A DNA stretch of 13,219 bases, taken from Lachnospiraceae bacterium (GTDB lineage: Bacteria; Bacillota; Clostridia; Lachnospirales; Lachnospiraceae). Below, one piece after another: positions 1-6,704 of this stretch. Under the pieces are notes generated by a model. The model was given only the letters and a program-made list of their open reading frames with translations. It had not been told where the DNA came from and did not search any database. Position numbers and translations under genes: made by a program. The stretch is taken from assembly GCA_014804285.1 (NCBI GenBank), contig JAAVAA010000024.1:21624-34842 (forward strand). The letters run 5' to 3'. Position 1 is the first letter of the stretch; the number at the start of each line of letters is the position of its first letter.

Positions 1-279
1 GAGATGGATGATCCTTCCAGTATCGGTCCTTCCATGGCGGTTGCGTTGATCACAACTTTGTACGGATCCTTACTTGCAAACTGGATCTGTGCACCGGTTG
101 CGGCTAAGTTGAAGTCAAATAACGCTAATGAGATTCTGGTGAAATCGATTATGATTGAAGGACTTTTGTCCATTCAGGCAGGAGAGAATCCCAGAGTTAT
201 AGAAGAAAAGCTGAAATCCTTCCTGGCACCCGCAGACCGGGTAAGCACAGGTGACGGAGGTGAAGAAGAGAATGGCTAA
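1..279 (+). CDS. motA: Flagellar motor stator protein MotA, C-terminal part (5' end outside window)
   Basis: MotA is the multi-copy membrane subunit of the stator that couples ion flow to flagellar rotation. The reading frame is open from base 1, so the gene is cut by the window edge and the ATG at base 4 is internal. The visible 92 residues hold the last transmembrane helix (from IGPSMAVALITTLYG to the proline of CAPVAAKLK). They are followed by the family's cytoplasmic tail, with the typical IEGLLSIQAGENPRVIEEKL block and an acidic, glycine-rich end. The helix has two adjacent threonines (bases 52-57), as in Na+-type PomA as I recall it. The last 8 bases overlap motB, and the motB ribosome binding site lies inside this gene, so the two are probably translationally coupled. 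The family call is secure; the ion type is inference. Confidence 0.93.
   Translation, partial: EMDDPSSIGPSMAVALITTLYGSLLANWICAPVAAKLKSNNANEILVKSIMIEGLLSIQAGENPRVIEEKLKSFLAPADRVSTGDGGEEENG
256..262 (+). promoter_or_regulatory. Ribosome binding site of motB
   Basis: GGAGGTG lies about nine bases upstream of the ATG at 272, inside the end of motA. It supports the start at 272 rather than the in-frame GTG at 251, which has no such site in front of it. Confidence 0.8.
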
Positions 280-1078
280 AAGGAAACCGCCCGAGCCGCC
301 GAAAGGCGCTCCGGCATGGCAGTCAACTTTTGCGGATCTGATGAACCTGCTTCTTTGCTTTTTCGTTATGCTTTTTTCCATGTCCAGCATTGATGCACAG
401 AAGTTTGAACTTTTGGCTGCATCCTTTAATCAGACCTTTAGTATTTTTGAGGCTGGTGCAACAGCCATCGGCGATGGGGTTTTGCCCGGTATGGGTGTAA
501 GCCAGCTCAACGAGCTGGATAATTATATTAACAGTACGGGAAGAAACAGCGAAGGAGAAATGATTCCGGAGGATTTGCAATCTGCCGCGCAGATGATGGA
601 GGAAGCCAAGCTGAAGGAATCGGAGGAGCTTGCGGAAAAGATTGAAGAAGCGTTAACTGAAAAGAATTTTGATAAAGAAATTGACATAGAATTTACGGCG
701 CAGTATGTGCAGCTTACTCTAAACGGTGCCCTGCTTTTTGATTCGGGAAGTGTTGTGATCAAAGAAGAGGCGTTGCCCCTTATGAATCAGCTTGGAATTA
801 TTCTTGAAAGATTTTCGGAAGGGATCATTGAGATTGAAGGGCATACGGATAACGTACCAATGTCGGGGGCAAAATACTCCAACAACGACGAACTCAGCGA
901 CGGGCGTGCGCTTTCGGTATTTTATTATCTAGAGGATAACACACTGTTAGATGTAAGCAGGATTAAGCATTCGGGAAGAGGCGAGTATGTACCGATAGCG
1001 GATAACTCTACAGAAGAAGGAAGAGCCAAAAACAGGCGGGTAGAGATTAAAGTATACAATTCACTGAGTTCATATTAG
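272..1078 (+). CDS. motB: Flagellar motor stator protein MotB
   Basis: MotB is the stator subunit that carries the ion-binding aspartate and anchors the stator to peptidoglycan. The protein has 268 residues. A short basic N-terminus is followed by a single membrane helix starting near residue 18 (FADLMNLLLCFFVMLFS), with the ion-binding aspartate at Asp22. A linker with an acidic helical stretch follows. The OmpA-like peptidoglycan-binding domain occupies roughly residues 140-265, with GHTDN at 190-194 and a terminal NRRVEIKV block. The segment usually written as LSAARA in this family reads LSDGRA here. The start at 272 is chosen because GGAGGTG precedes it and because MAKRKPPEPPKG matches the usual short MotB N-terminus. 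Asn25 and Cys29 around Asp22 resemble PomB-type stators more than E. coli MotB. Confidence 0.97.
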   Translation: MAKRKPPEPPKGAPAWQSTFADLMNLLLCFFVMLFSMSSIDAQKFELLAASFNQTFSIFEAGATAIGDGVLPGMGVSQLNELDNYINSTGRNSEGEMIPEDLQSAAQMMEEAKLKESEELAEKIEEALTEKNFDKEIDIEFTAQYVQLTLNGALLFDSGSVVIKEEALPLMNQLGIILERFSEGIIEIEGHTDNVPMSGAKYSNNDELSDGRALSVFYYLEDNTLLDVSRIKHSGRGEYVPIADNSTEEGRAKNRRVEIKVYNSLSSY

Positions 1079-1111
1079 AATTTGCATACTGAGAGAGAAT
1101 GGAGATTAATT

Positions 1112-1645
1112 ATGAAAAAAAGTCTGATTTCGATTATAATATTGGCACTGTTAATTATTAATATTGTTCTTACGGCGATTATGATGTTCAGTGTGGTCAG
1201 TACCAACAAAAAGACTGCGGCACTGGTAACCGATATCGCATCGGCGATTAGTCTTGACCTTAGAACTGGGGATGGAGAGGTAAAGGAAGCAGTATCCATG
1301 GAAGATACCGTGACCTATACCATTGCAGATATGACGATTCCTCTTAAAAAGTCTGAGGCGACAGATAGTGAAGGAAATGTGAAGGATACGAAAGATCATT
1401 TTGCTTTGGCTTCCGTAACATTTTCCATGAACAGCAAGCATAAGGACTATAAGAATTACGGTGAAGATATGGTATCCAGAGAGGAACTTATCAAGGGCAA
1501 GATCTTTGAGGCATTCAATCAGCTCACGATGGAGGAAGCACAGGCGGATACAGAGGCTATCAAACAGGATATTCTTAAAAAGATTCAGGATCTTTTTGAG
1601 TCGGATTTCATTTTTGATGCAACGATCAGAGTAATATATCAATAA
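1112..1645 (+). CDS. fliL: Flagellar basal body-associated protein FliL
   Basis: FliL is a single-pass membrane protein that sits around the stator and supports motor torque. The protein has 177 residues. A short cytoplasmic MKK start is followed by a hydrophobic helix at about residues 4-27, and the remainder lies outside the membrane. The C-terminal half has the family pattern: a FALASVTFSMN strand, a long helix with repeated charged residues, and a final strand of the type FIFDATIRVIYQ. The ATG at 1112 is preceded by GGAG at 1101-1104 with a seven-base spacer. The longer in-frame TTG at 1082 would add ten polar residues before the membrane helix and lacks a binding site. The gene starts 33 bases after motB. 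FliL is poorly conserved, so the call rests on topology, the C-terminal strand and its place between motB and fliM. Confidence 0.87.
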   Translation: MKKSLISIIILALLIINIVLTAIMMFSVVSTNKKTAALVTDIASAISLDLRTGDGEVKEAVSMEDTVTYTIADMTIPLKKSEATDSEGNVKDTKDHFALASVTFSMNSKHKDYKNYGEDMVSREELIKGKIFEAFNQLTMEEAQADTEAIKQDILKKIQDLFESDFIFDATIRVIYQ

Positions 1646-1685
1646 GCGTACACGAGTGTCGGACGACGGATAATTATACGCAGCG

Positions 1686-1694
1686 AAGGAGGTG
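1686..1694 (+). promoter_or_regulatory. Ribosome binding site that fixes the fliM GTG start
   Basis: AAGGAGGTG is a near-complete anti-16S match and lies six bases before the GTG at 1701. An alternative in-frame GTG at 1692 overlaps this site and so cannot use it. The start at 1701 gives MGEVLSQSEID, the usual FliM N-terminus. Confidence 0.85.
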
Positions 1695-1700
1695 AAACTC

Positions 1701-2681
1701 GTGGGCGAGGTATTGTCTCAAAGTGAGATAGATAATTTGCTTGCTGCGCTCAGCAGCGGCGAGCTGGATGTGGATCAGATGCAGGATGCGCCAGAAAAGC
1801 AGGTTAAGGATTATGATTTTAAGAGGCCGGCGAAGTTTTCAAAAGAGCATCTGCGAACGCTGGAAATCATTTTTGAACATTACGGACGATTGATATCCAC
1901 CAATCTTCCGGTATATCTTCGGAAAAACATACAGGTATCGGTCGCAAGTTCCGAGACGGTTACTTTTTCCGAGTTTACCAATGCACTTGCCAATCCGGTT
2001 ATTTTGGGAATTGTGGATTTCAGACCATTACCGGGGAATATTATTATAGAGCTTTCTTCCAATCTGGGCTTTGCCATGATAGATCGTATGTTGGGAGGTC
2101 AGGGGCTGCCGCTTGAAAAGAGCAGGGATTTTTCGGAAATTGAAATGTCGATTTTACAAAAGATGATGATCGTCTGTATGCAGCTTATGCGTGAACCATG
2201 GAAAACGGTAATTGATATTGAACCCGTGATGGATCGAATTGAAACTAATGCGCAGTTTGCACAGGTGATCGCACCCAGTGAGATGATAGCAATTGTTTCC
2301 ATGAGTCTGAAGATTGGAGATGCGGAAGGATTTTTGAACATATGTCTCCCATATTTTACGGTGGAAGATATTATGGATAAGTTAAATACTAAGTATTGGT
2401 ATTCAACGATGCAGGAAAGTGGTAAGATGGATTATGAGGAACAAATAGAATCCCTTATTAAGAGAGTAGATGTACCGGTGAAAGCAGTTCTTGGTAGAAA
2501 TCAGGTATCGGTCAATGATTTCCTGAATCTTCAGGTTGGAGATATTATCAGACTAGATACCAGAGTGGATTCGGAAATGGATATATTTGTAGGGAATATC
2601 AGAAAATTTACAGCGCTTCCGGGTTCCAGCAAGGATAATTATGCTATACGGCTGACTACGGTAATCAGAGAGGAGGATTAA
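1701..2681 (+). CDS. fliM: Flagellar motor switch protein FliM
   Basis: FliM is a rotor C-ring subunit; binding of CheY-P to its N-terminus changes the direction of rotation. The protein has 326 residues, the usual length. Residues 5-17 form the CheY-P-binding peptide (LSQSEIDNLLAAL). The middle domain, about residues 35-235, is CheC-like and holds the GGQG motif at 132-135, in the region that contacts FliG. The C-terminal SpoA/FliN-like domain, about residues 250-325, starts at KRVDVPVKAVLG. Translation starts at GTG, set by the strong ribosome binding site at 1686-1694. The 55-base gap from fliL has no clear promoter or terminator, only a weak GCGTA/TACGC inverted repeat. The gene ends four bases before fliY, and the fliY ribosome binding site overlaps its last codons. 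Confidence 0.98.
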   Translation: MGEVLSQSEIDNLLAALSSGELDVDQMQDAPEKQVKDYDFKRPAKFSKEHLRTLEIIFEHYGRLISTNLPVYLRKNIQVSVASSETVTFSEFTNALANPVILGIVDFRPLPGNIIIELSSNLGFAMIDRMLGGQGLPLEKSRDFSEIEMSILQKMMIVCMQLMREPWKTVIDIEPVMDRIETNAQFAQVIAPSEMIAIVSMSLKIGDAEGFLNICLPYFTVEDIMDKLNTKYWYSTMQESGKMDYEEQIESLIKRVDVPVKAVLGRNQVSVNDFLNLQVGDIIRLDTRVDSEMDIFVGNIRKFTALPGSSKDNYAIRLTTVIREED

Positions 2682-2685
2682 GGTC

Positions 2686-3951
2686 ATGGATGGTATGCTG
2701 TCACAGGACGAAATAAATGCGTTGTTAAACGGCATGGACGTGTCCGCAGGATCAGAGGAGGCTCAGCCCGCCGGGGCGGAGACAGCGTCGGCATCGGCGA
2801 TTGATGAAAGTCTGCTCACTACGGATGAAAGAGATGCCGTTGGAGAGATAGCCAATATCAGTATGGGATCTTCAGCAACCACACTATATTCACTGGTAAA
2901 TCATAAGGTGGATATTACCATTCCGGAGGTTTCTCTGGCCAAGTGGGAAGATGTGGTAGGAGATTACGAAAGACCCTGTGTTTTTATTCAGATCAAGTAT
3001 ACAGCGGGACTTGACGGTTCCAATATCATGGTTCTGAAAGAACATGATGTAAAGGTCATTACGGATCTTATGATGGGAGGAGACGGAAGTAATACAGACG
3101 GTGAACTGGGAGAACTGCATCTCAGCGCTATTTCAGAGGCGATGAACCAGATGATGGGTTCCGCTGCGACTTCCATGTCCACATTGCTTGGGAAGATGAT
3201 CGACATCAGCCCCCCGGAGGCAAGTCTGGTCGACTTGAATGAATTTAAAAGCGGCGGAGAAATTGCTTCTTTTCTGGATGGGACATTTGTTAAAATCGCA
3301 TTCCGTATGCAGATTGATGAGTTGGTAGACAGTACTATCATGCAGCTTTATACGATAGATTTTGCAAAGAGTCTGTATGGTACTTTCATTTCTCAAAATA
3401 TGTCGGCGGATACACCAGCGCCAGCACCTGCACCGGCTCCAACTCCGGCACCAACACCGGCTGCCACACCTTATGCACCGCCACCGGCAGAAACGCCTGC
3501 CCAGCAGCCTGACATGCAGGCTGGCATGGCAAATGGTATGCAGATGGGAATGCCTATGATGAATGGCATGCAGATGGGAATGCCTATGATGAACGGCATG
3601 CAGATGGGAATGCCTATGATGAACGGTATGCAGGTACCACCTCAGATGAACATGCAGAATATGAGTATTCAGCCCGCACAGTTCCAGAGTTTTTCCGGAA
3701 ACACAGCTATGGCAGGAGATGAGAATATCGGATTGATTCGGGATGTGCCTCTTGAAGTGACGGTAGAACTGGGAAGAACCAAAAAATCTATTGCAGAAAT
3801 ACTGGACTTCGCACCGGGAACAATTATAGAGCTTGATAAGATAGCCGGTGAACCGATAGATGTACTCGTAAACGGAAAATTCGTGGCAAGAGGTGAAGTC
3901 GTTGTCATAGAAGAAAGTTTTGGAGTTCGTGTAACTGAAATAGTAAAATAA
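2686..3951 (+). CDS. fliY: Flagellar switch protein FliY (CheC-like phosphatase plus FliN domain)
   Basis: FliY is a C-ring switch component of Gram-positive bacteria that also dephosphorylates CheY-P. The protein has 421 residues. Residues 4-13 (MLSQDEINAL) mimic the FliM CheY-P-binding peptide. The CheC-like domain, about residues 45-240, holds both phosphatase centres with the pattern (D/S)x3Ex2Nx22P: Glu54/Asn57/Pro80 and Glu151/Asn154/Pro177. Both look intact. A proline-alanine linker begins near residue 243, followed by a methionine-rich stretch at about 277-330 with three exact QMGMPMMNGM units at residues 286-315. The C-terminal FliN/SpoA domain, about 348-420, is typical (PLEVTVELG, GEVVVIEESFGVRVTEIV). 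AGGAGG at 2671-2676 precedes the ATG at 2686. The domain order rules out a short FliN. The linker repeat is the unusual part. Confidence 0.97.
   Translation: MDGMLSQDEINALLNGMDVSAGSEEAQPAGAETASASAIDESLLTTDERDAVGEIANISMGSSATTLYSLVNHKVDITIPEVSLAKWEDVVGDYERPCVFIQIKYTAGLDGSNIMVLKEHDVKVITDLMMGGDGSNTDGELGELHLSAISEAMNQMMGSAATSMSTLLGKMIDISPPEASLVDLNEFKSGGEIASFLDGTFVKIAFRMQIDELVDSTIMQLYTIDFAKSLYGTFISQNMSADTPAPAPAPAPTPAPTPAATPYAPPPAETPAQQPDMQAGMANGMQMGMPMMNGMQMGMPMMNGMQMGMPMMNGMQVPPQMNMQNMSIQPAQFQSFSGNTAMAGDENIGLIRDVPLEVTVELGRTKKSIAEILDFAPGTIIELDKIAGEPIDVLVNGKFVARGEVVVIEESFGVRVTEIVK
3541..3630 (+). repeat. 30-bp in-frame tandem repeat, three units, encoding a Met-rich decapeptide
   Basis: Three consecutive 30-base units (3541, 3571 and 3601) start with CAGATGGGAATGCCTATGAT and differ only at unit positions 24 and 27, both synonymous. 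Each encodes QMGMPMMNGM. Decayed partial copies appear to flank the array: QAGMANGM upstream, and QMNMQNM downstream. The near-identity suggests recent duplication or slippage within fliY. Confidence 0.95.
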
Positions 3952-3969
3952 AAGTTAGGAGAAAAAGAC

Positions 3970-4332
3970 ATGGCAAAAAATATTTTAGTTGTTGATGATG
4001 CTGCATTTATGCGTATGATGATCAAGGATATTCTGACCAAGAATGGCTACAATGTAGTAGGAGAAGCAGAAAACGGAGCAAAGGCTTTTGAAAAGTATAA
4101 TGAGCTTAAGCCGGATCTTGTGCTGATGGATATTACCATGCCTGAGGTAGACGGAATTGCCGCGCTTAAGAATATCAAAGGCGCTGATCCGGGTGCAATG
4201 ATTATTATGTGTTCTGCTATGGGACAGCAGGCAATGGTAATTGAAGCAATCCAGGCAGGCGCAAAAGATTTTATCGTAAAGCCTTTCCAGCCTGACCGTG
4301 TTTTGGAAGCTGTAAAGAAGGTTGTAGGCTGA
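3970..4332 (+). CDS. cheY: Chemotaxis response regulator CheY
   Basis: CheY is a single-domain receiver that CheA phosphorylates; CheY-P binds FliM/FliY to alter motor rotation. The protein has 120 residues and consists only of a receiver domain. The acidic pocket is Asp9/Asp10, the phosphoacceptor is Asp54 (in VLMDITMP), the switch hydroxyl residue is Ser82 and the conserved lysine is Lys104 (in VKPF). There is no output domain. AGGAG at 3957-3961 lies eight bases before the ATG. The gene sits 18 bases after fliY and one base before fliO, so the CheY message is made together with its switch target and its phosphatase. This position, between fliY and fliO, is the same as in the Bacillus fla/che operon. 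Confidence 0.97.
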   Translation: MAKNILVVDDAAFMRMMIKDILTKNGYNVVGEAENGAKAFEKYNELKPDLVLMDITMPEVDGIAALKNIKGADPGAMIIMCSAMGQQAMVIEAIQAGAKDFIVKPFQPDRVLEAVKKVVG

Positions 4333-4333
4333 T

Positions 4334-4702
4334 ATGCTTCTTACGATCACGACCAGAACGGACAGTTATATTCAGTTTATAACCGTTCTCCTTCTATTTG
4401 TATTCATTTTGGGAATTACTTATCTGGTTACCAGATGGATTGCAAAGTTCCAGAAGGAAAGAGTTGGAAACGGTAATCTGGAGGTAATTGAAACTTGTAG
4501 AATTACACAAAATAAGTATGTTCAAATTCTTCGAGCAGGAAAAAAATATCTGGTTATTGCAGTGGGAAAAGATGAAATCCATATGTTGTCGGAAGTGTCG
4601 GAAGACGAACTGGTATTTCGTGAGGAGACACAAGGACAGATGCCAGATTTTGCCGGTGTTCTGGAACAGGTCAGGAAGTTAAAGGAAAAAGAGAAAGACT
4701 AA
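4334..4702 (+). CDS. fliO: Flagellar biosynthetic protein FliO
   Basis: FliO is a small membrane protein that helps assemble the FliP-FliQ-FliR core of the export gate. The protein has 122 residues. A short N-terminus is followed by one membrane helix at about residues 13-36 (ITVLLLFVFILGITYLV). The cytoplasmic domain has the FliO pattern: a basic stretch after the helix, then NLEVIETCRITQNKYVQILRAGKKYLVIAVG, written here only as the family-like block that ends in a short strand. The C-terminus is lysine/glutamate rich. The start lies one base after the cheY stop and has only a weak ribosome binding site (TAGG at 4325-4328), so translation may depend on coupling to cheY. FliO diverges quickly; the call leans on topology, the cytoplasmic block and the position before fliP. 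Confidence 0.88.
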   Translation: MLLTITTRTDSYIQFITVLLLFVFILGITYLVTRWIAKFQKERVGNGNLEVIETCRITQNKYVQILRAGKKYLVIAVGKDEIHMLSEVSEDELVFREETQGQMPDFAGVLEQVRKLKEKEKD

Positions 4703-4715
4703 GGGATAAGGCAAT

Positions 4716-5585
4716 ATGAAAAATAAATTTGCCGATAGAAAGATAATAAAAATGATATGCCTGCTGATGACGGTAGGCATATTGTGTATTATTCCCCGCT
4801 TAAATGTTTATGCGACAATTGACGAGGGAAATACGGGTGAGAGGGATACAACGACAGTTGTCAATGAGCCGGGAAGTGCGGAAAGCGGAGAAGATCTTCT
4901 GGATCTAAACATTGCCAATGCACTTACTGTAACCCAGAGCGGGGATAACGGACAGGTAAACGGAACGCTTCGGATTTTGATCACACTGACTCTGATCTCG
5001 CTTGCACCGACGCTGCTGATCATGCTTACCTCGTTTACCAGAATTATTATTGTGCTTCACTTTACCAGAGCAGCGTTAAATACACAGACGGCACCTCCCA
5101 ATCAGATTTTGATGGGACTTGCATTGTTCCTTACCTTTTTTATCATGCGGCCTACACTGACACAGATTTATGATGAAGCAGTTGTGCCTATGGAAGAAGG
5201 AACTATTACGCAGGAAGAGTTTTTTGAAAAGGGAATACAGCCTCTGCGGGAGTTCATGTATGGTCAGACGCAGACCAAGGATGTGAGATTGTTTCTGGAA
5301 ATCAGCGGTGATGAGTGGGAGAGCGGTTCGCTGGATGATATTCCACTGACGGTACTGGTGCCGGCATTTATTATAGGCGAACTGCGCATGGCGTTTATTA
5401 TTGGATTTATTATTTATATACCTTTTATTGTGATTGATATGGTAGTATCTTCCACGCTGATGAGTATGGGTATGATGATGCTGCCGCCCACGACGATCTC
5501 TATGCCGTTTAAGATATTATTGTTTGTGCTTGCGGATGGCTGGAATCTGATCATTGCAAACTTGGTAGAGACTTTTTTCCGGTAG
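4716..5585 (+). CDS. fliP: Flagellar type III export gate protein FliP
   Basis: FliP forms, with FliQ and FliR, the channel through which flagellar subunits are exported. The protein has 289 residues. A probable cleavable signal peptide occupies residues 1-33, ending in VYA. A polar segment follows to about residue 83, then the conserved FliP domain with its membrane helices. The first family block contains LMLTSFTRIIIVL and PPNQ (127-130), leading into LMGLALFLTFFIM. The second contains VPAFIIGELRMAFIIGF, MSMGMMMLPP and the terminal FKILLFVLADGWNLII. Length and motifs match the family. The start is 13 bases after fliO with a modest AAGG site in front. A 50-base gap follows before fliQ, with nothing recognisable in it except the fliQ ribosome binding site. 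Confidence 0.98.
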   Translation: MKNKFADRKIIKMICLLMTVGILCIIPRLNVYATIDEGNTGERDTTTVVNEPGSAESGEDLLDLNIANALTVTQSGDNGQVNGTLRILITLTLISLAPTLLIMLTSFTRIIIVLHFTRAALNTQTAPPNQILMGLALFLTFFIMRPTLTQIYDEAVVPMEEGTITQEEFFEKGIQPLREFMYGQTQTKDVRLFLEISGDEWESGSLDDIPLTVLVPAFIIGELRMAFIIGFIIYIPFIVIDMVVSSTLMSMGMMMLPPTTISMPFKILLFVLADGWNLIIANLVETFFR

Positions 5586-5635
5586 CAGACGGAAAGGTTA
5601 TTTGAAATTTCTAAGGCAGAAAGGAAGGAATAGAA

Positions 5636-5905
5636 ATGACAGTTGATGAGGTAACAGCTATTGCCAGTTCTGCACTATATCTGGTGATCAAGGTAGCAGC
5701 TCCGGTACTGTTAGTGTCGCTGATTGTGGGTCTTTTGATTAGTATTTTTCAGACGGTTACTTCCATACAGGAGCAGACATTGACGTTTGTGCCGAAGATT
5801 CTGGCAGTGTTCCTTTCACTGATAGTTTTGGGAAACTGGATGCTTAGCGAATTATCAGGATTTATGGTAACGTTATGGTCTGATTTCAGCAGTTATGTAA
5901 GGTAG
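5636..5905 (+). CDS. fliQ: Flagellar type III export gate protein FliQ
   Basis: FliQ is a small two-helix subunit that wraps the FliP-FliR core of the export channel. The protein has 89 residues, the normal size. Two hydrophobic hairpin helices lie at about residues 16-40 and 50-70. Between them is the highly conserved connecting segment SIFQTVTSIQEQTLTFVPKI. AGGAAGGAA at 5622-5630 precedes the ATG. The gene ends six bases before the fliR start, and the end of fliQ supplies the AAGG ribosome binding site for fliR, so coupled translation is likely. Confidence 0.98.
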   Translation: MTVDEVTAIASSALYLVIKVAAPVLLVSLIVGLLISIFQTVTSIQEQTLTFVPKILAVFLSLIVLGNWMLSELSGFMVTLWSDFSSYVR

Positions 5906-5911
5906 CATTTT

Positions 5912-6691
5912 ATGTTGGAATATACGTTTTCTTATGCAGATTTAGAATATTTTCTGCTGATCATGATAAGGGTAACTTGTTTTGTATATACGGCACCCTT
6001 TTTCAGCATGTCCAACACGCCCCGCCGAGTGCGGGTAGGATTGAGTATTTTTATAACCTTGTTGCTTTATCAGGTAGTTCCACACACGGAATTGGAGTAT
6101 GGTTCGCTTTTAGGGTATTTAATCATTGTAATGAAGGAAGCGGTAACTGGATTTCTGATTGGGTATGCTGCAAACCTATGCAGTACTGTGGTTTCTTTTG
6201 CAGGTAACATTGCGGATATGGAGATGGGGTTATCCATGGCAAATCTGATGGATCCCACAACAAAGGAAAGTTCAACAATTTCCGGTGTTTATTATAATTA
6301 TATGGTGCTGCTGATGCTCATGATTTCCGGAATGCACCAGTATCTTTTAAAAGCATTGGCGGAGACTTACACTTTGATTCCGGTAAATGGAGCGGTGTTT
6401 AAAAGTGATAAGCTTATGGCAGCAATGACTGAATTTATGGCGAATTATATTATTATTGGTTTTCGCATTTGTCTCCCGATTTTTGCTGCCATGATCATAT
6501 TAAATGCCGTACTGGGAATTTTGGCTAAGGTATCACCGCAGCTGAATATGTTTGCGGTAGGTATTCAGATGAAGCTGCTTGTAGGGCTCAGTGTTTTGTT
6601 TTTGTCAACGGCAATGCTGCCGGGAGCCGGAAATTTCATTTATACACAGATGAAGCGGGCTGTGGTTTCGTTTGTGGAAACCATGCTTTAA
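5912..6691 (+). CDS. fliR: Flagellar type III export gate protein FliR
   Basis: FliR is the single-copy subunit that completes the FliP-FliQ-FliR export channel and contacts FlhB. The protein has 259 residues and is almost entirely membrane-embedded. Hydrophobic segments run the whole length, broken by short charged loops. Family features are the N-terminal R-x-x-x-x-x-x-AP-FF block (RVTCFVYTAPFF), the GFLIGYAANLC stretch, the ADMEMGLSMANLMDP loop, and the C-terminal FAVGIQMKLLVGLSVLFLS. The AAGG at 5899-5902 at the end of fliQ lies nine bases before the ATG. The stop is 13 bases before the flhB start. FliR and FlhB are separate here, not fused as in some clostridia. Confidence 0.98.
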   Translation: MLEYTFSYADLEYFLLIMIRVTCFVYTAPFFSMSNTPRRVRVGLSIFITLLLYQVVPHTELEYGSLLGYLIIVMKEAVTGFLIGYAANLCSTVVSFAGNIADMEMGLSMANLMDPTTKESSTISGVYYNYMVLLMLMISGMHQYLLKALAETYTLIPVNGAVFKSDKLMAAMTEFMANYIIIGFRICLPIFAAMIILNAVLGILAKVSPQLNMFAVGIQMKLLVGLSVLFLSTAMLPGAGNFIYTQMKRAVVSFVETML

Positions 6692-6704
6692 GGAGCAGAT
6701 TTCT

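Noticed and set aside
251..271. Upstream GTG start for motB
   Set aside because: It would place the GGAGGTG site inside the coding region, and the extra seven residues are not typical of MotB.
1151..1642. 163-residue open frame on the minus strand opposite fliL
   Set aside because: It lies fully antisense to fliL, has no recognisable domain or ribosome binding site, and its composition is that of a reverse-strand shadow.
1646..1681. GCGTA/TACGC inverted repeat in the fliL-fliM gap as a possible terminator or attenuator
   Set aside because: The arms are five bases, 26 bases apart, and no T-tract follows. The structure is too weak to call.
3362..3559. 65-residue + strand frame rich in His and Arg within fliY
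   Set aside because: It is an out-of-frame reading of the Pro-Ala linker codons, and fliY covers the region in a strongly supported frame.
3541..3630. Short tandem units as a possible CRISPR-like array
   Set aside because: The units abut without spacers, are in frame, and encode a continuous peptide inside fliY.
4731..4738. GCCGATAG, close to the -10 of a SigD (sigma-28) promoter
   Set aside because: No TAAA -35 element lies 14-16 bases upstream, and the site is inside the first codons of fliP, so a promoter here would give a truncated message.
6672..6704. Upstream TTG start for flhB
   Set aside because: It is inside fliR with no ribosome binding site. The ATG at 6705 has AAGGAG nine bases ahead.
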